Shown here piece after piece: positions 7,237 through 20,000 of a stretch of DNA of 64,000 nt. The translations under genes and the position numbers were made by a program. The DNA comes from Lottiidibacillus patelloidae (lineage in GTDB: Bacteria; Bacillota; Bacilli; Bacillales; SA5d-4), in assembly GCF_002262935.1 (NCBI RefSeq), contig NZ_NPIA01000001.1, positions 496,001 to 560,000 of the forward strand. The letters run 5' to 3'. Below the pieces are notes generated by a model. The model saw only the letters and a program-made list of their open reading frames with translations, searched no databases and had not been told where the DNA came from. The first letter of the stretch is position 1. Each line of letters starts with the position of its first letter.

Positions 7237-9996
7237 ATGGAGTATAAAGATACGTTAAAAATGCCAAAAACTGATTTTCCGATGCGTGGAAATCTACCGA
7301 ATCGTGAACCATTAATTCACGATAAATGGAATGAGCTTAATATTTATCAAAAAGTATCAGAAAGAACGAAAGGAAGACCATCATTTATTTTACATGATGG
7401 ACCACCTTATGCGAACGGTGACTTACACATGGGTCATGCTCTAAACAAAGTTCTTAAAGACTTTATTGTTCGTTATAAATCAATGAGTGGGTTTTATTCA
7501 CCATATGTACCTGGATGGGATACGCACGGATTGCCAATTGAACAGGCATTAACAAAAAAGAAAGTAAAAAGAAAAGAAATGACTGTAGCGGCATTCCGTG
7601 AAAAATGTGCAGAATATGCATTAGGTCAATTGGACAGCCAACGTGAGCAATTTAAACGTTTAGGAATTTTAGCTGATTGGGATAATCCTTATGTCACGCT
7701 AGATAAAGCTTATGAAGCGCAACAAATTAAAGTGTTCGGTGAGATGGCGAATAAAGGATATATTTATAAAGGGAAAAAGCCTGTTTATTGGTCACCATCT
7801 TCAGAATCTGCATTAGCTGAAGCGGAAATTGAATACCATGACAAGCGATCAGCATCTATTTATGTTGCATTTTCCGTTACAGATGGAAAAGGAGTTCTTG
7901 AAGGTGACGAAAAGTTCATCATTTGGACAACAACGCCTTGGACAATTCCTGCAAACTTAGGAATCGCTTTACACGCTGAGATGGAGTATGCTGTTGTCGG
8001 TGTGGCTGGTACGAAATATGTTATTGCTTCAGAGTTAGTAGAAAATGTAGCGGCTGAATTAGAATGGGAAAATCACGAAGTTCTGAAAACAGTGAAGGGT
8101 GCAGAACTAGAATATGTTGTTGCGAAGCATCCTCTTTATGACAGACAGTCGTTAGTGATGGTTTCTGACCACGTTACAGCTGAATCAGGAACTGGTTGTG
8201 TACACACTGCTCCAGGACACGGGGAAGACGATTTCCTTGTTGGAAAGCGTTATAACCTTGATGTGTTATGTCCAGTCGATGATAAAGGAAATATGACTGA
8301 GGAAGCACCAGGATTTGCAGGTTTATTTTACGATGAAGCGAATAAACCGATTACTGAAAAATTAAATGAAGTAGGAGCTTTACTAAAGCTACAATTCATT
8401 AAACATTCTTATCCACATGATTGGCGTACGAAAAAACCAGTTATTTTCCGTGCTACAGCTCAATGGTTTGCTTCGATTAAGGATTTCAGAGAAGAAATCT
8501 TACAAGCAATTAAAGACACGAAATGGGTTCCGCAATGGGGAGAAACTCGCCTTTATAATATGATTAAAGACCGTGAAGACTGGTGTATCTCTCGTCAACG
8601 TGCTTGGGGAGTTCCAATTCCTGTATTTTATGGAGAGAATGGCGAAGCAATTATTTCCCAAGAAACAATTGCACATGTTTCTGAATTATTCCGTGAGCAT
8701 GGCTCAAATATTTGGTTTGAGTGGGATGCAAAGGATCTATTACCAGAAGGATTTACTTCGGAACATAGTCCTGGCGGAACATTTACAAAAGAGACAGATA
8801 TTATGGATGTTTGGTTCGATTCTGGTTCTTCTCACCAAGCAGTATTGGAAGAGCGTGAAGAATTAAGCAGACCAGCTGATCTTTATTTAGAAGGTTCTGA
8901 CCAATATCGTGGTTGGTTTAACTCGTCATTATCAACTTCAGTTGCAGTAACTGGAAAAGCACCTTATAAGGGCATTTTAAGTCACGGCTTTGTAAATGAT
9001 GGCGATGGCAAAAAAATGAGTAAATCATTAGGAAATATTATCGAGCCAGGGAAAATTGTAAAACAATACGGTGCAGATATTATTCGTCTTTGGGTTGCTT
9101 CTGTCGACTATCAATCAGACGTTCGTGTTTCCGATGAGATTTTAAAACAAGTATCTGAAGGTTATCGTAAGATTCGTAATACATTCCGTTTCTTATTAGG
9201 AAACTTAAGTGATTACAATCCTACTCAAAATAAAGTAGCTGTGGCTGACCTTGCAGAAGTAGATAAATATATGTTAGTTAAGTTAAATAACTTAATTACA
9301 AGCGCGAAAAAATCATATGATGAGTATGATTTTGCTGAAGTAACTCACGCAGTTCATAACTTCTGTACAATTGAATTAAGTTCATTCTACTTAGACATTG
9401 CCAAGGATGTCCTATACATTCAACCGGAAAATGCCCAAAGAAGAAGAGCGATTCAAACTGTTATGTATGAAACAGTTACAGCATTAACGAAGTTAGTTGC
9501 GCCTATCTTATCTCATACAGCAGATGAAGTTTGGCCACATATCCCTCATGTTGATGGTGAGAGTGTATTCTTAACTGATATGCCAGACGAACTAAACGTT
9601 GATAATACAGAAACGATTGAAAACAAATGGGATCGTTTTATGGATATCAGAAACGATGTTCTAAAAGCATTAGAAAATGCTCGTAACGAAAAAGTAATTG
9701 GTAAGTCATTAACTGCTTCATTGAAGCTATATCCTACTGAAGAAACAAAGGAATTATTAGCATCACTCGATCAGTTACATCAGTTATTTATCGTATCTAA
9801 CGCAACGATTGCTGGTAAATATGAAGAAGCTCCAGAAACTGCTAATAAGTTTGAACAAATCAGTGTATTAGTAGAGGCTGCTGAAGGCGAAACGTGTGAG
9901 CGTTGTTGGATTGTTTCACCGACTGTTGGTGAAAATAGTAAGCATGAAACACTTTGTGAAAGCTGTGCCGATATCGTAATGAACCATTACGAATAA
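7237..9996 (+). CDS. ileS: Isoleucyl-tRNA synthetase
   Basis: Class I synthetase that charges tRNA-Ile and edits misactivated valine. The HIGH-type motif ([13 protein letters not shown], near residue 57), the editing CP1 domain ([14 protein letters not shown], and [16 protein letters not shown]), the KMSKS loop ([10 protein letters not shown], near residue 595) and the anticodon-binding region are all present. The C-terminus has the zinc motif CERCW...CESC of the bacterial type. At 919 aa it is full length, similar to B. subtilis (921). The start is ATG with GGAGG upstream, behind a T-box leader. A strong terminator follows. Confidence 0.98.
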   Translation: MEYKDTLKMPKTDFPMRGNLPNREPLIHDKWNELNIYQKVSERTKGRPSFILHDGPPYANGDLHMGHALNKVLKDFIVRYKSMSGFYSPYVPGWDTHGLPIEQALTKKKVKRKEMTVAAFREKCAEYALGQLDSQREQFKRLGILADWDNPYVTLDKAYEAQQIKVFGEMANKGYIYKGKKPVYWSPSSESALAEAEIEYHDKRSASIYVAFSVTDGKGVLEGDEKFIIWTTTPWTIPANLGIALHAEMEYAVVGVAGTKYVIASELVENVAAELEWENHEVLKTVKGAELEYVVAKHPLYDRQSLVMVSDHVTAESGTGCVHTAPGHGEDDFLVGKRYNLDVLCPVDDKGNMTEEAPGFAGLFYDEANKPITEKLNEVGALLKLQFIKHSYPHDWRTKKPVIFRATAQWFASIKDFREEILQAIKDTKWVPQWGETRLYNMIKDREDWCISRQRAWGVPIPVFYGENGEAIISQETIAHVSELFREHGSNIWFEWDAKDLLPEGFTSEHSPGGTFTKETDIMDVWFDSGSSHQAVLEEREELSRPADLYLEGSDQYRGWFNSSLSTSVAVTGKAPYKGILSHGFVNDGDGKKMSKSLGNIIEPGKIVKQYGADIIRLWVASVDYQSDVRVSDEILKQVSEGYRKIRNTFRFLLGNLSDYNPTQNKVAVADLAEVDKYMLVKLNNLITSAKKSYDEYDFAEVTHAVHNFCTIELSSFYLDIAKDVLYIQPENAQRRRAIQTVMYETVTALTKLVAPILSHTADEVWPHIPHVDGESVFLTDMPDELNVDNTETIENKWDRFMDIRNDVLKALENARNEKVIGKSLTASLKLYPTEETKELLASLDQLHQLFIVSNATIAGKYEEAPETANKFEQISVLVEAAEGETCERCWIVSPTVGENSKHETLCESCADIVMNHYE

Positions 9997-10003
9997 AAAA
10001 AGT

Positions 10004-10035
10004 AGCACTTTGCCATTAAGGTAAAGTGCTTTTTT
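10004..10035 (+). terminator. Terminator after ileS
   Basis: An 11-bp stem AGCACTTTGCC / GGTAAAGTGCT (one G-T pair), loop ATTAA, is followed by six T. Confidence 0.92.
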
Positions 10036-10091
10036 CATAAAACTAAGATAGAATATAAATAATAAAGATAGATAAGAAGTGAGGGTGGGGT

Positions 10092-10568
10092 ATGAAGTTA
10101 GGATATTATGTTTTGGCGGCTGTAATCATTTTAGTTGACCAGTGGACAAAGGAATTAGTTGTAAGGCATATGGAACTTTATGATAGTATTCCATTAGTAA
10201 AAGATTTTTTATATTTAACATCACACCGAAATAAAGGTGCAGCGTGGGGAATGTTGCAAGGACAAATGTGGTTCTTCTACATCGTCACGGTAATTGTGGT
10301 AATTGGGATTATTTATTTCTTAATTAAACATACGAAAAATGAGCCATTTTTAGGATGGCCACTTAGTTTAATATTAGGTGGTGCAATCGGGAATTTCATT
10401 GACCGTGTTTTTCGCGGGGAAGTAGTTGATTTCATTGACGTGTATATCTTCACGTATAACTATCCGATTTTTAACATCGCTGATTCTGCATTAGTCGTAG
10501 GTGCATTTACAATCATAATTGCCACTTTATTTGACAACAAGAAAAAAGAGGAGCCTATTAATGAATAA
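10092..10568 (+). CDS. lspA: Lipoprotein signal peptidase (signal peptidase II)
   Basis: Membrane aspartyl protease that cuts the signal peptide of diacylglyceryl-modified prolipoproteins. Four hydrophobic segments are visible (near 5-16, 61-78, 88-105, 132-148). The conserved motifs [21 protein letters not shown] (Asp104), VVDF (Asp113) and NIADSAL (Asp131) contain the catalytic aspartates. At 158 aa it is normal. The start is ATG after GTGAGGGTGGGG. The stop overlaps the start of rluD by 8 bases, implying translational coupling. Clients in this window include the lipoproteins at 24463 and 46258. Confidence 0.96.
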   Translation: MKLGYYVLAAVIILVDQWTKELVVRHMELYDSIPLVKDFLYLTSHRNKGAAWGMLQGQMWFFYIVTVIVVIGIIYFLIKHTKNEPFLGWPLSLILGGAIGNFIDRVFRGEVVDFIDVYIFTYNYPIFNIADSALVVGAFTIIIATLFDNKKKEEPINE

Positions 10569-11472
10569 AGTTCAAGTAACAATTGAGGAAAAACATGAAA
10601 ACGAACGTTTGGACAAAGTATTACCACAATACGATGATTGGTCTCGTAGCCAAGTTCAAATATGGATTAAAGAAGGAAATCTGGAAGTAAACGGTAAAAC
10701 GGTAAAAGGAAACTATAAATGTAAAGCTGGCGATGAAGTTACGATTAATATTCCAGAACCAGAAGTTTTAGACGTCGTACCGGAAAACATTCCGTTAGAT
10801 ATTGTCTTTGAAGATAGCGATGTTGTTGTAGTAAACAAACCACGTGGTATGGTCGTTCACCCTGCCCCTGGCCATCCGTCAGGAACATTGGTAAATGGGT
10901 TAATGTATCATATTAAGGATCTATCAGGAATTAATGGCGTACTGCGTCCTGGTATCGTGCATCGCATCGACAAAGATACATCTGGATTATTAATGGTAGC
11001 TAAAAATGATAAATCACATGAGTCATTAGTCGAACAATTAAAAGCTAAAACGACATTAAGAAAATACTTTGCAATTGTCCATGGGGTTATTGAACATGAT
11101 CATGCAACAATTGATGCACCTATAGGTCGTGATAAGAAGGATCGTCAAAGAATGGCAGTAACAAATGAAAATAGTAGAGATGCGGTAACTCATTTTAATG
11201 TAGTAGAGCGCTTTAAAGATTTTTCATTTATTGAATGTCAATTAGAGACTGGACGTACGCATCAAATTCGTGTTCATATGCATTATATTGGACACCCAGT
11301 TGCGGGAGATCCTAAGTATGGACCGAAAAAAACATTGGATATTGAAGGACAAGCGTTACATGCTGCAACACTTGGATTTGAACATCCAACAACAGGTGAA
11401 TTTATGCAGTTTGAAGCACCTTTACCTGATGAAATGACAAAACTTTTAGATGAATTGAAAAAAAGGTCTTGA
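10561..11472 (+). CDS. ylyB: RluD-type 23S rRNA pseudouridine synthase (YlyB)
   Basis: RluA-family pseudouridine synthase; RluD makes pseudouridines in helix 69 of 23S rRNA. An N-terminal S4 domain ([20 protein letters not shown]) precedes the catalytic domain. The signature [11 protein letters not shown] carries the catalytic Asp137, and the motif [10 protein letters not shown] is present. The ATG was chosen because AAGAGGAG lies just upstream and the length (303 aa) matches the homologue; a start 42 bases further upstream lies inside lspA without a ribosome site. The stop codon TGA lies inside the -35 hexamer of the pyr promoter. The exact target positions are inferred. Confidence 0.92.
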   Translation: MNKVQVTIEEKHENERLDKVLPQYDDWSRSQVQIWIKEGNLEVNGKTVKGNYKCKAGDEVTINIPEPEVLDVVPENIPLDIVFEDSDVVVVNKPRGMVVHPAPGHPSGTLVNGLMYHIKDLSGINGVLRPGIVHRIDKDTSGLLMVAKNDKSHESLVEQLKAKTTLRKYFAIVHGVIEHDHATIDAPIGRDKKDRQRMAVTNENSRDAVTHFNVVERFKDFSFIECQLETGRTHQIRVHMHYIGHPVAGDPKYGPKKTLDIEGQALHAATLGFEHPTTGEFMQFEAPLPDEMTKLLDELKKRS

Positions 11473-11497
11473 CGCTTTTTACTATCGGTGGCATACT
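11469..11497 (+). promoter_or_regulatory. SigA promoter of the pyr operon
   Basis: The -35 TTGACG (11469-11474) contains the rluD stop codon. A 17-bp spacer precedes the -10 CATACT (11492-11497). Transcription would start near 11503, ahead of the first PyrR site. Confidence 0.8.
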
Positions 11498-11530
11498 TTA
11501 AACAAGCAAATTAAATAGCATCCCTTTAAT

Positions 11531-11632
11531 TACAGTCCCGTGAGGCTGAGAAGGAACTAAGCATTTAATGGGTGTAGTCTACCTATTACTCTGTTTATCA
11601 ACCCTCTTGCCAGACGGCAGGGGGGTTTTTCA
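11531..11632 (+). promoter_or_regulatory. PyrR attenuator 1 (before pyrR)
   Basis: The PyrR binding loop ACAGTCCCGTGAGGCTGAGA (followed by AGG, 11531-11555) matches the conserved anti-antiterminator. Downstream is a GC-rich terminator, arms 11600-11611 and 11616-11627, with a T run. High UMP/UTP lets PyrR bind and favours termination. Confidence 0.92.
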
Positions 11633-11648
11633 ATGGGATGAAAAATAA

Positions 11649-12203
<555 letters not shown>

Positions 12204-12214
12204 GGCCCTTTTAA

Positions 12215-12331
12215 AGACAGTCCAGAGAGACTGAAAAGGGGCAATCGTTCTCTTGAAGACTAGTTTGCGCTTGTAAACTAGTAATCAAGGAAACTTTCTG
12301 CCTCTTTACAACAATGTAAAGAGTTTTTTTT
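12215..12331 (+). promoter_or_regulatory. PyrR attenuator 2 (between pyrR and pyrP)
   Basis: The binding loop ACAGTCCAGAGAGACTGAAA is followed by AGG (12217-12239). The terminator is a perfect 9-bp stem CTCTTTACA / TGTAAAGAG (12302-12323) with a T run. Confidence 0.92.
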
Positions 12332-12363
12332 ATGAGCAGATATAAAACAATGGGGGAATTCAA

Positions 12364-13686
12364 ATGAAAACAAACAATATGATTTTAGACGTAAATGAAC
12401 GACCACAATTACTGAAATGGATTACATTAAGTTTGCAACATTTATTCGCAATGTTTGGAGCAACGGTTTTAGTACCGATTATCACGGGTCTTAGCCCAGC
12501 GGTAGCCTTAGTATCTAGTGGTCTAGGAACATTAGCATATCTATTAATAACAAGAGGAAAAATTCCTGCATATTTAGGTTCATCCTTCGCTTTCATTCCA
12601 CCAATTCTTGTTGCACAAGGGATGGGAGGACCTGAAGGAGCAATGGTCGGAAGTTTTTTAGCAGGTGTTGTTTACGGAATGATAGCATTACTAATTAGTA
12701 AGTTTGGTACAAAATGGTTAATGAATATTTTACCACCAGTAGTAGTTGGTCCAGTAATTATCGTTATCGGATTAGGTTTAGCAAGTGTAGCGATTAATAT
12801 GGCAATGTATGAAAATCCAGGAGAACAAACTGGATATAGCTTTACTCTTATCACAGTTGCTTTAGTAACATTAGCTGTAACAATTATCGGATCCATCTTC
12901 TTTAAAGGATTTTTCGGAATTATCCCGATCTTAATTGGAGTCGTTACTGGTTATTTGTTTGCATATACGCAAGGGTTAGTAGATTTCACTGCAGTTAAAG
13001 AAGCGAGCTGGATTGCAATGCCAGACTTCATCGTACCATTTGTAACATATACGCCAGAATTTTCATGGGCAATTGCAGGGATTATGGTTCCCGTAGCTAT
13101 AGTAACAATCGCTGAACACATCGGTGATCAAATGGTACTAAGTAAAATCGCAGGTCGTAACTTCTTAAAGACACCAGGTTTACACCGCTCCATTTTAGGA
13201 GATGGTGTAGCGACAATGATCGCCTCAGTACTAGGTGGACCACCGAATACGACGTACGGAGAAAACATCGGAGTAGTCGCAATTACACGCGTATTTAGTA
13301 CATTTGTAATCGCAGGCGCAGCAGTTTTCGCAGTTGCATTCGGTTTCATCGGAAAAGTATCAGCATTAATCTCAACAATTCCAACAGCGGTAATGGGCGG
13401 GATTTCAATCTTACTGTTCGGGATCATTGCTTCATCAGGATTGCGCATGTTAATAGATAATAAAGTCGATTTAGGTAAGAAAAGAAATTTGATTATCTCA
13501 TCAGTCATTCTTGTTATCGGAGTTGGTGGAGCATTCATCAAATTGGGAGATAACTTCCAAATGGCTGGAATGGCATTAGCAGCAATTATCGGTGTTGTCT
13601 TAAACTTAGTATTACCAGGAAAAGATGAGCAAAAAGAATTATCGTTTGAAGAAGAAATAGAAAGTAAGAAAAATTCTGCAGCATAA
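12364..13686 (+). CDS. pyrP: Uracil permease
   Basis: Uracil:proton symporter of the NCS2 (nucleobase-ascorbate) family in the cytoplasmic membrane. The protein is strongly hydrophobic with about 12-14 segments. Family motifs include QHLFAMFGATVLVPIITGL near residue 27, the substrate-site segment around VTIAEHIGDQM, and the signature GGPPNTTYGENIGVVAITRV. The C-terminus is a charged tail. At 440 aa it is normal. The gene lies between PyrR attenuators 2 and 3, so uptake is reduced when pyrimidines are plentiful. Confidence 0.97.
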   Translation: MKTNNMILDVNERPQLLKWITLSLQHLFAMFGATVLVPIITGLSPAVALVSSGLGTLAYLLITRGKIPAYLGSSFAFIPPILVAQGMGGPEGAMVGSFLAGVVYGMIALLISKFGTKWLMNILPPVVVGPVIIVIGLGLASVAINMAMYENPGEQTGYSFTLITVALVTLAVTIIGSIFFKGFFGIIPILIGVVTGYLFAYTQGLVDFTAVKEASWIAMPDFIVPFVTYTPEFSWAIAGIMVPVAIVTIAEHIGDQMVLSKIAGRNFLKTPGLHRSILGDGVATMIASVLGGPPNTTYGENIGVVAITRVFSTFVIAGAAVFAVAFGFIGKVSALISTIPTAVMGGISILLFGIIASSGLRMLIDNKVDLGKKRNLIISSVILVIGVGGAFIKLGDNFQMAGMALAAIIGVVLNLVLPGKDEQKELSFEEEIESKKNSAA

Positions 13687-13705
13687 ATAGTTTCATCCTT
13701 TAAAA

Positions 13706-13799
13706 AAGTTCAGAGAAGCTTTCAAGGGTGTTTTTTAAGAGGGAGTTTAGGCGACCCTCTACTTTTCTACACCCTTCCATATCGGAGGGGTGTTTTTTA
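13706..13799 (+). promoter_or_regulatory. PyrR attenuator 3 (between pyrP and pyrB)
   Basis: The loop AGTTCAGAGAAGCTTTCAAG is more divergent than the other two (GAGAAG in place of GAGAGG or GTGAGG). The terminator ACACCCTTCC / GGAGGGGTGT (13769-13793) precedes a T run. AAGGGTG (13724-13730) can pair with CACCCTT (13770-13776), giving the antiterminator. Confidence 0.85.
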
Positions 13800-13815
13800 T
13801 TGGAGGCGATCAATT

Positions 13816-14703
13816 TTGCATATTACAACATTAAACAACATGACAATAGAAGAACTACAGTCTGTCCTATCAGCAGCAAAAAAGTTTGCGGAAGGTAAGC
13901 AGTGGGAATTAGAACAACAGATGTTTATTGCCAATCTATTTTATGAAAACAGTACGCGAACAAAGCTGAGCTTTGAAGTAGCTGAACAAAAGCTAGGCTT
14001 TAAGATTTTAAATGTTGATGTTCATACGTCTAGTGTACAAAAAGGTGAAAGCCTGTATGACACGGTAAAAACGTTAGAAGCAATTGGAGTTGATGCAGTT
14101 GTCATTCGTCATCCCGAGGAAAACTATTTTAAAACATTAATAGAAAATATAAATATACCAATTATTAATGGTGGGGATGGTTGTGGAAACCACCCGACAC
14201 AATCTTTACTAGACTTATATACGATTTTCGAACATTTTAATAGATTTACTAATCTAAATGTTGTCATTTGTGGTGATTTGCGTCATAGCCGTGTCGCACG
14301 TTCAAATGCTGAGGTATTAACAAGGCTAGGAGCAACTGTTAGCTATTCAGGACCTGAAAAATGGTTTGATCATACACTTCCAAAAGGTGAGTTTTTAACA
14401 ATGGATGAAGCGGTGAAACATGCAGATGTGTTAATGCTTTTACGAATCCAAGAAGAGCGCCATCAACAGGCTAATAATGAGAAGGATACATCTTATTTAG
14501 AACAGTATGGGTTAACGGTAGAGAGAGAAAGAAAAATGAAGCAAAATAGCATCATTATGCATCCTGCTCCCGTAAATCGTGGCTTTGAAATTGCAGACGA
14601 ACTAGTAGAATGTCACCGCTCAAAAATATTTAGGCAAATGAGTAATGGTGTTTTTGTAAGAATGGCAGTGTTAAAATTTGCGCTACAAAATGGAAAGGTG
14701 TGA
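13816..14703 (+). CDS. pyrB: Aspartate carbamoyltransferase, catalytic chain
   Basis: Condenses carbamoyl phosphate with aspartate to N-carbamoyl-aspartate. The carbamoyl-phosphate site is seen in [13 protein letters not shown], with further motifs [23 protein letters not shown], and MHPAPVNRG near the C-terminus. At 295 aa it is slightly shorter than B. subtilis PyrB (304). No regulatory chain (PyrI) is nearby, as expected for Bacillus. The start is TTG with TGGAGGCGA upstream, and homologues also begin close to this point. Its stop overlaps the first possible start of pyrC. Confidence 0.97.
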   Translation: MHITTLNNMTIEELQSVLSAAKKFAEGKQWELEQQMFIANLFYENSTRTKLSFEVAEQKLGFKILNVDVHTSSVQKGESLYDTVKTLEAIGVDAVVIRHPEENYFKTLIENINIPIINGGDGCGNHPTQSLLDLYTIFEHFNRFTNLNVVICGDLRHSRVARSNAEVLTRLGATVSYSGPEKWFDHTLPKGEFLTMDEAVKHADVLMLLRIQEERHQQANNEKDTSYLEQYGLTVERERKMKQNSIIMHPAPVNRGFEIADELVECHRSKIFRQMSNGVFVRMAVLKFALQNGKV

Positions 14704-14708
14704 ATGGA

Positions 14709-15998
14709 ATGAAAAAATTATTAAAGAATGGCTTTGTCTTAGATACAAAAGGAATGTTAGTCAAAATTGATATTTTAATAGAATACGATAAAATCACAAA
14801 AATGAGTGAAGAAATAGTAGCAAAAAATGATTACACCGTTATTGATGTTACAGGAAAGCTTGTTATTCCTGGGTTAGTAGATTTACATGTCCACCTTCGT
14901 GAACCTGGCGGAGAAGCGAAAGAAACAATCGAAACAGGGACACTTGCTGCTGCTAAAGGTGGATTTACAACGATTGCCCCAATGCCAAACACGAATCCTG
15001 TACCTGACAATGAAGAGACGATGCGCAATCTACATGCGAGAATTCATGAAAAAGCACATGTACGCGTGCTACCTTATGCAGCAATTTCAGTAAATGAAAA
15101 AGGGGAAGAGTTAATTAACTTCGCCGAGTTAAAAAATGCTGGTGCATTTGCTTTTTCTGACGATGGTGTCGGTGTTCAAAACGCGGCGATGATGTTTGAA
15201 GCAATGAAAGAGGCAGCAGCACTTAACATGTCTGTCGTAGCCCATTGTGAAGAAAATTCTCTTATCTTTAATGGGGCAGTCCATGACGGAACGTTTGCCA
15301 AGAAAAATGATATTCCTGGTATCCCATCCATTTGTGAATCTGTACATATCGCTCGAGATGTGCTTCTTGCAGAAGCTGCAAATTGCCATTATCACGTTTG
15401 CCACATTAGTACAAAAGAGTCTGTCAGAGTTGTCCGTGATGCAAAGCGAGCTGGAATAAACGTGACAGCAGAAGTTAGTCCCCACCACTTAATTCTTTGT
15501 GAAGATGACATTCCAGAAGTTAATACAAATTATAAAATGAACCCACCACTTCGAAGTAGAGAAGATCGTGCTGCATTACTAGAGGGGCTATTGGACGGAA
15601 CAATTGACTTTATTGCGACAGATCATGCACCACATACAGCGGAAGAAAAAGCTAAAAATATTTGTGAAGCACCTTTCGGAATTGTCGGACTAGAAACAGC
15701 GTTCCCACTTCTATATACCCATTTTGTAAAAAAAGAAATAATCTCAATGAAACAGTTAGTCGATTTTTTAACAAAAATCCCGTGCGAAAAATTTCAATTA
15801 CCGTATGGAGAATTAGCTGTAGGTAAGGTCGCTGATATAACAGTGATTGATTTAGAGGAAGAAAGAGAAATTAATCCAAACGATTTTGCATCAAAAGGAA
15901 GGAACACACCTTTTGCAGGTTGGAAATGTCAAGGGTGGCCAATCTTAACAATCGCTTCAGGAAATATAGCTTGGGAGAAGGAGAGTGTCAACGCATGA
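14709..15998 (+). CDS. pyrC: Dihydroorotase
   Basis: Zinc amidohydrolase that closes N-carbamoyl-aspartate to dihydroorotate. The metal motif [10 protein letters not shown] is present, with further ligands in VVAHCEEN and [11 protein letters not shown] and the motif [10 protein letters not shown]. It is the B. subtilis-type (class I) enzyme of about 430 aa. The chosen ATG has GGAAAGG upstream; an in-frame GTG three codons earlier is possible but lies on the pyrB stop. The gene ends in an ATGA overlap with pyrAA. Confidence 0.96.
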   Translation: MKKLLKNGFVLDTKGMLVKIDILIEYDKITKMSEEIVAKNDYTVIDVTGKLVIPGLVDLHVHLREPGGEAKETIETGTLAAAKGGFTTIAPMPNTNPVPDNEETMRNLHARIHEKAHVRVLPYAAISVNEKGEELINFAELKNAGAFAFSDDGVGVQNAAMMFEAMKEAAALNMSVVAHCEENSLIFNGAVHDGTFAKKNDIPGIPSICESVHIARDVLLAEAANCHYHVCHISTKESVRVVRDAKRAGINVTAEVSPHHLILCEDDIPEVNTNYKMNPPLRSREDRAALLEGLLDGTIDFIATDHAPHTAEEKAKNICEAPFGIVGLETAFPLLYTHFVKKEIISMKQLVDFLTKIPCEKFQLPYGELAVGKVADITVIDLEEEREINPNDFASKGRNTPFAGWKCQGWPILTIASGNIAWEKESVNA

Positions 15999-17092
15999 AA
16001 AGAATGCTCGTATTAGAAGATGGAACAGTAATGATCGGAAAAGCGTTCGGAAGTGAGAAGCTTACTGGAGGAGAGGTTGTTTTTAATACTGGAATGACTG
16101 GATATCAAGAGCTTTTATCAGATCCTTCTTATGCAGGGCAAATTGTGACAATGACATACCCGTTAATCGGGAATTACGGTATAAATCGTGATGACTTTGA
16201 AACGATGAAACCTGCCATTAACGGTCTAATTGTACGGGAAGCTTGCCGCTATCCATCAAATTGGCGAAGTGAATTTTCCTTACACGAATTTTTGAAAATA
16301 CATGAAATTCCAGGGCTAGAAGGAGTAGACACGCGGAAACTAACCCGAATTATTCGCCGTTTTGGAACACTAAAAGGTAGGTTATGTTCCCTTGAAGAAG
16401 ATCCTGAGGTGATCGCTTCACAGTTAAGTTCCATGCCAGAAGATAAAAATGTTGTTCAAAGAGTTTCTACGAAAAGCCCATATGCAAGTCCAGGAAGAGG
16501 AGCGAGAATTGTTTTAGTAGATTTCGGAATGAAATATGGCATTTTAAGAGAGTTAACAAAACGAAGCTGTGACGTTATCGTCGTCCCTTATAATACAACA
16601 GCGGAAGAAATTCGCCGTTTAAATCCAGAGGGTGTTTTGTTAAGTAATGGCCCTGGAGACCCGAAAGATGTCCAAGAAGCGATTGAAATGATCAAAGGAA
16701 TATTAGGACATATCCCGATTTTAGGAATCTGCCTAGGGCATCAATTATTAGCGTTAGCAGGTGGGGCCGATACGGTGAAAATGAAATTTGGTCATCGAGG
16801 AAGTAACCATCCTGTGCAGCATCTTGAAACAGGCAAGGTTTATATGACTTCGCAAAATCATAGTTATGCTGTCGATGAAATGTCACTAGAAAAGACACCT
16901 TTTACAGTTACACATAAAGCGCTAAATGATGGATCAATTGAAGGCATTAAGCATAATACGTTACCAGCATTTTCTGTACAATATCATCCAGAAGCTTCAC
17001 CTGGACCAGAAGATGCAAATGAACACTTTGATGATTTCTTACAAATGGTCAAGAACTTTAAGAGGGGGATAACAAATGCCAAAGCGTTATGA
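15995..17092 (+). CDS. pyrAA: Carbamoyl-phosphate synthase, small (glutaminase) subunit, pyrimidine-specific
   Basis: Hydrolyses glutamine and passes ammonia to the large subunit. The N-terminal CPSase small-chain domain (residues 1-150) is followed by a class I glutamine amidotransferase domain. The nucleophile is Cys246 in [14 protein letters not shown], and the His/Glu pair lies in [10 protein letters not shown]. The ATG is preceded by GGAGAAGGAGAG and gives 365 aa (364 in B. subtilis). A longer in-frame reading from 15920 lies inside pyrC and lacks a ribosome site. The 3' end overlaps pyrAB by 17 bases. Confidence 0.97.
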   Translation: MKRMLVLEDGTVMIGKAFGSEKLTGGEVVFNTGMTGYQELLSDPSYAGQIVTMTYPLIGNYGINRDDFETMKPAINGLIVREACRYPSNWRSEFSLHEFLKIHEIPGLEGVDTRKLTRIIRRFGTLKGRLCSLEEDPEVIASQLSSMPEDKNVVQRVSTKSPYASPGRGARIVLVDFGMKYGILRELTKRSCDVIVVPYNTTAEEIRRLNPEGVLLSNGPGDPKDVQEAIEMIKGILGHIPILGICLGHQLLALAGGADTVKMKFGHRGSNHPVQHLETGKVYMTSQNHSYAVDEMSLEKTPFTVTHKALNDGSIEGIKHNTLPAFSVQYHPEASPGPEDANEHFDDFLQMVKNFKRGITNAKAL

Positions 17093-20000
17093 TATTAAGA
17101 AAGTTTTAGTAATAGGATCTGGTCCAATTGTTATTGGTCAAGCGGCAGAGTTTGATTATGCTGGAACCCAGGCATGTCAAGCGTTAAAAGAAGAAGGGTA
17201 TGAAGTAATTTTAGTTAATTCAAACCCGGCCACCATCATGACTGATACAGAAATGGCCGATAAAGTATACATCGAACCTCTTACTGTGGAATTCGTCAGT
17301 CGTGTTATTAGAAAAGAACGTCCAGATGCACTTTTACCAACGCTTGGTGGTCAAACTGGCTTAAATTTAGCAGTAGAATTAGCTGAAAAAGGTATTTTAG
17401 AAGAATATGAAATTGAGATATTAGGCACAAGATTAGAAGCAATTGAGCAAGCGGAAGATCGTGAACAGTTTCGTTCATTAATGAAAGAACTTGGTGAACC
17501 TGTAGCAGATAGTGCTATTGTCCATTCCATAGAAGAGGCCAATGCATTTGTTAAAGAAATAGGGTTCCCTGTTATTATTCGCCCTGCTTACACTCTTGGA
17601 GGGACTGGAGGAGGAATAGCTGACAATCAGAAGAAGCTAGAAGAAATTATTGCTAGTGGCTTGAAGAGTAGTCCGGTTAATCAATGTTTGTTGGAAAGAA
17701 GTATTGCAGGGTATAAAGAAATTGAATATGAAGTGATGCGTGATGCGAGTGATGCTGCAATTGTTGTATGTAATATGGAAAATGTAGATCCAGTCGGAGT
17801 ACATACTGGTGACTCGATCGTCGTCGCTCCAAGTCAAACGTTGAGCGATCGAGAGTATCAAATGTTACGTAATTCATCCTTAAAAATTATTCGCGCTCTT
17901 GGAATTGAAGGTGGATGTAATGTGCAATTTGCACTAGATCCTGAAAGTTTTTCTTACTACATTATTGAAGTAAACCCAAGAGTTAGCCGTTCGTCAGCAT
18001 TAGCTTCGAAAGCGACAGGATACCCAATTGCAAAGCTCGCAGCTAAAATCGCAGTTGGCTATCACTTAGCAGAAATGAAAAACCCGGTAACAGGGACAAC
18101 ATATGCTTGTTATGAACCAGCACTGGATTATATCGTCTCAAAAATACCGCGCTGGCCATTTGATAAGTTTGCCTCAGCAAATAGAACATTGTCCACGCAA
18201 ATGAAAGCTACTGGAGAAGTAATGGCAATTGGCAGTAATTTTGAAGAGTCCATTTTAAAAGCTGTTCGCTCACTGGAAACAAATATAGATCATTTAGAAA
18301 TTAAAAAGTTTGCCTATTTAGATGAAGAGAGTTTAAAGAAACGTATGGAAGTTGCAGACGATGAACGCCTTTTCACTGTGGCAGAGGGAATCCGCCGAGG
18401 AATTCCAATTGAAACAATATACCATTTAAGTAAAATTGATCGCTTTTTCCTGATGAAGATGAAAAATATTATTGATATGGAAGAAAAGCTTCTAGAAAAC
18501 AAACGAAACAATGAAGTGTTAAAAGAAGCGAAACAAATAGGATTCTCTGACAAGAAAATAGCTGAGCTTTGGGCGATGGAAGAGCTTGAAGTTTACAAAT
18601 GGCGAGAAGAGAATGCGATTTTGCCAGTGTACAAGATGGTAGATACTTGTGCAGCAGAATTTGAATCAACGACACCATACTATTATGGGACGTATGAAGA
18701 GGAAGAAGAGTCGATAGTAACTGAAAAAGAAAGCATCTTAGTCCTTGGTTCAGGTCCAATTCGTATCGGGCAAGGTATTGAGTTTGACTATGCAACCGTT
18801 CATTCTGTAAAAGCGATAAAAGAGGCTGGTTATGAGGCAATTATTGTAAATAACAATCCTGAGACTGTTTCAACGGATTTTTCAATCTCAGATAAACTTT
18901 ATTTTGAACCATTAACCATTGAAGATGTCATGCATATTATTCGTTTAGAAAAGCCTAAAGGTGTTGTCGTTCAATTCGGAGGACAAACGGCGATAAATTT
19001 AGCAAGTGCGCTTGATGAAAGAGGAGTGCCGATTATAGGGACATCAGTAACAGATATTGATCGAGCGGAAGATCGGAAAAAGTTTGAAAAAACATTATCT
19101 AGTTTAAATATTTATCAACCGCTTGGAAAAACAGTAACGGCTGTTGAAGAAGCAATTGAAACTGCAGAAGAAATTGGTTATCCAGTCTTAGTAAGACCGT
19201 CGTATGTCCTTGGCGGGCGTGCAATGGAGATTGTTTATAGCAGAAACGAACTGCTTCACTATATGGAACATGCCGTGGAAGTGAATCCTCAGCATCCAGT
19301 CTTAATCGATCGGTATTTAACAGGTATGGAGATTGAAGTTGACGCCATTTCTGATGGGGAAACGGTCGTTATTCCTGGAATAATGGAACATATAGAACGA
19401 GCGGGCGTACACTCAGGTGATTCGATTGCCGTATACCCTCCGCAAACATTATCTGAAGAAATAAAAGAGAAAGTTATCGAAAGAACAATTGCATTAGCAA
19501 GGGCTTTTCATATAAAAGGATTGTTAAATATTCAATTCGTTATTTATAGAGATGAAGTATATGTTATTGAAGTAAACCCAAGGTCGAGTCGAACAGTACC
19601 GTTTTTAAGTAAAATTACTGGTGTACCAATGGCAAATATTGCAACAAAGGTAATCCTAGGGCAATCATTAATTTCGCAAGGGTATACAAATGGGTATATC
19701 GAGGAACGTGAAGGAGTTTTTGTGAAAGTTCCAGTTTTCTCTTTCGCAAAAATGAGAAGTGTCGATATTACGCTTGGACCAGAAATGAAATCAACTGGTG
19801 AAGTTATGGGCTATGATCACACACTTGAAAAAGCACTTTATAAAGGGTTAGTAGCTGCAGGTATGAATATTCCAGCACATGGTTCAGTATTATTGACGGT
19901 TTCTGATCACGACAAAGAAGAAATTGAAGAAATCGCCAAGCGTTTTTACAATATCGGCTACCGATTATTAGCAACGACTGGAACAGCAGAAGTTTTAAGA

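Noticed and set aside
13128-13541. 137-codon minus-strand frame over pyrP
   Set aside because: Antisense shadow of a membrane protein gene; no start signals.
15920-15994. Longer pyrAA reading frame starting inside pyrC
   Set aside because: No ribosome site; the ATG at 15995 forms a standard ATGA overlap and matches family length.
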